Positions 63,830 through 64,000 of a DNA stretch of 64,000 nt are shown here, in pieces. How positions within the stretch are numbered: the first letter of the stretch is position 1; the number at the start of each line of letters is the position of its first letter. The notes beneath the pieces are model-generated. The model saw nothing but the letters and a program-made list of their open reading frames with translations. It was not told where the DNA came from and did not search any database. The stretch comes from Streptomyces sp. NBC_00285 (GTDB lineage Bacteria > Actinomycetota > Actinomycetes > Streptomycetales > Streptomycetaceae): the NCBI RefSeq assembly GCF_036174265.1, contig NZ_CP108055.1, positions 2,170,001 through 2,234,000 on the forward strand, in the 5' to 3' direction. A program made the position numbers and the translations under genes.

Positions 63830-64000
63830 TTGAGGTTCCCCTCGTCTTCGGCCTCGGTACGGGCCGGTTCGTCGGTCGGCTGGGTGACTGTGGAAGAGGT
63901 GGGGCGCTTGAGGCCGTCCATGAACGCCTGGACCCACAGGCCCGGCGGGGTGTCGTCCGGCTTCGGCTCCGGCTCCTGTGCGGGCTCGCGGCGGGCCGTC
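63826..64000 (-). CDS. rarA: Conservon sensor-kinase-like RarA (C-terminal tail only)
   Basis: Only the last 57 or so residues are in the window: LWVQAFMDGLKRP followed by a Thr/Pro/Glu-rich tail ending EAEDEGNLK. Identity rests on position, as the gene just upstream of rarB in every conservon I know, and on this tail type; the membrane and ATPase domains lie beyond the right edge. Confidence 0.75.
   Translation of the reverse strand, partial: TARREPAQEPEPKPDDTPPGLWVQAFMDGLKRPTSSTVTQPTDEPARTEAEDEGNLK

Overview
The window is a stretch of high-GC actinobacterial chromosome, almost certainly Streptomyces. The evidence is very high third-position GC, many GTG/TTG starts, GTGA/ATGA stop-start overlaps, several probable leaderless genes, a rar-type conservon, and an overall order that, from memory, parallels Streptomyces coelicolor SCO1578 to SCO1630. 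No homology search was run, so family names rest on motifs and recalled relatives. I saw no tRNA, rRNA, CRISPR array, insertion sequence or phage gene.

Layout. 1-3.1 kb: arginine genes argC-argJ-argB on the minus strand behind a double ARG box; argB runs off the left edge. 3.2-16.9 kb: accessory metabolism and envelope genes: an LRV-repeat protein, a YfhO-type membrane protein, a CMD-family protein, a secreted GH51 arabinofuranosidase, a DUF6314 protein, a phosphatase-fold protein without its catalytic histidines, a GNAT enzyme, a divergent MocR/EamA pair sharing a palindrome, DUF1918, and a Tat-exported GHL10 hydrolase. 17-21.8 kb: 3-hydroxyacyl-CoA dehydrogenase, a small coiled-coil membrane protein, a NUDIX enzyme, an NsdA-like TPR regulator and a SpoIIE-type phosphatase. 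22-30 kb: translation block pheT-pheS, an orphan PAS histidine kinase, a SpoU methyltransferase and rplT-rpmI-infC. infC appears to start at ATC behind a structured leader with an intrinsic attenuator. 30-37.5 kb: SseB protein, beta-lactamase-fold serine hydrolase, mycosin-like protease with a proline-rich membrane partner, PLP amino-acid deaminase/aldolase, DUF2510 protein.

37.5-42.7 kb holds a coherent catabolic locus: glutamine synthetase-like ligase, aldehyde dehydrogenase and SDR in one operon, with a divergent FadR-type regulator and a gamma-glutamyl hydrolase. The enzyme set fits gamma-glutamylation of an amino alcohol (ethanolamine), two oxidations and hydrolysis. Two copies of one DNA motif mark both promoter regions. 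42.7-52 kb: LysR/TDT-transporter pair, XRE-cupin regulator with a metal-receptor protein, a glycine-betaine type ABC system whose permease is fused to two tandem binding domains, a 5'-3' exonuclease, and an iron-box-controlled siderophore-interacting protein. 52-56.5 kb: DrrAB-like ABC exporter, PadR regulator, APC permease.

56.6-59.2 kb carries a two-gene terpene locus (terpene cyclase with atypical metal-binding motifs, then a cytochrome P450) lying between core genes. It is the most likely source of undescribed chemistry here. 59.8-64 kb: an RluA pseudouridine synthase and the rar conservon (rarA-rarB-rarC-rarD-rarE), with rarA cut by the right edge.
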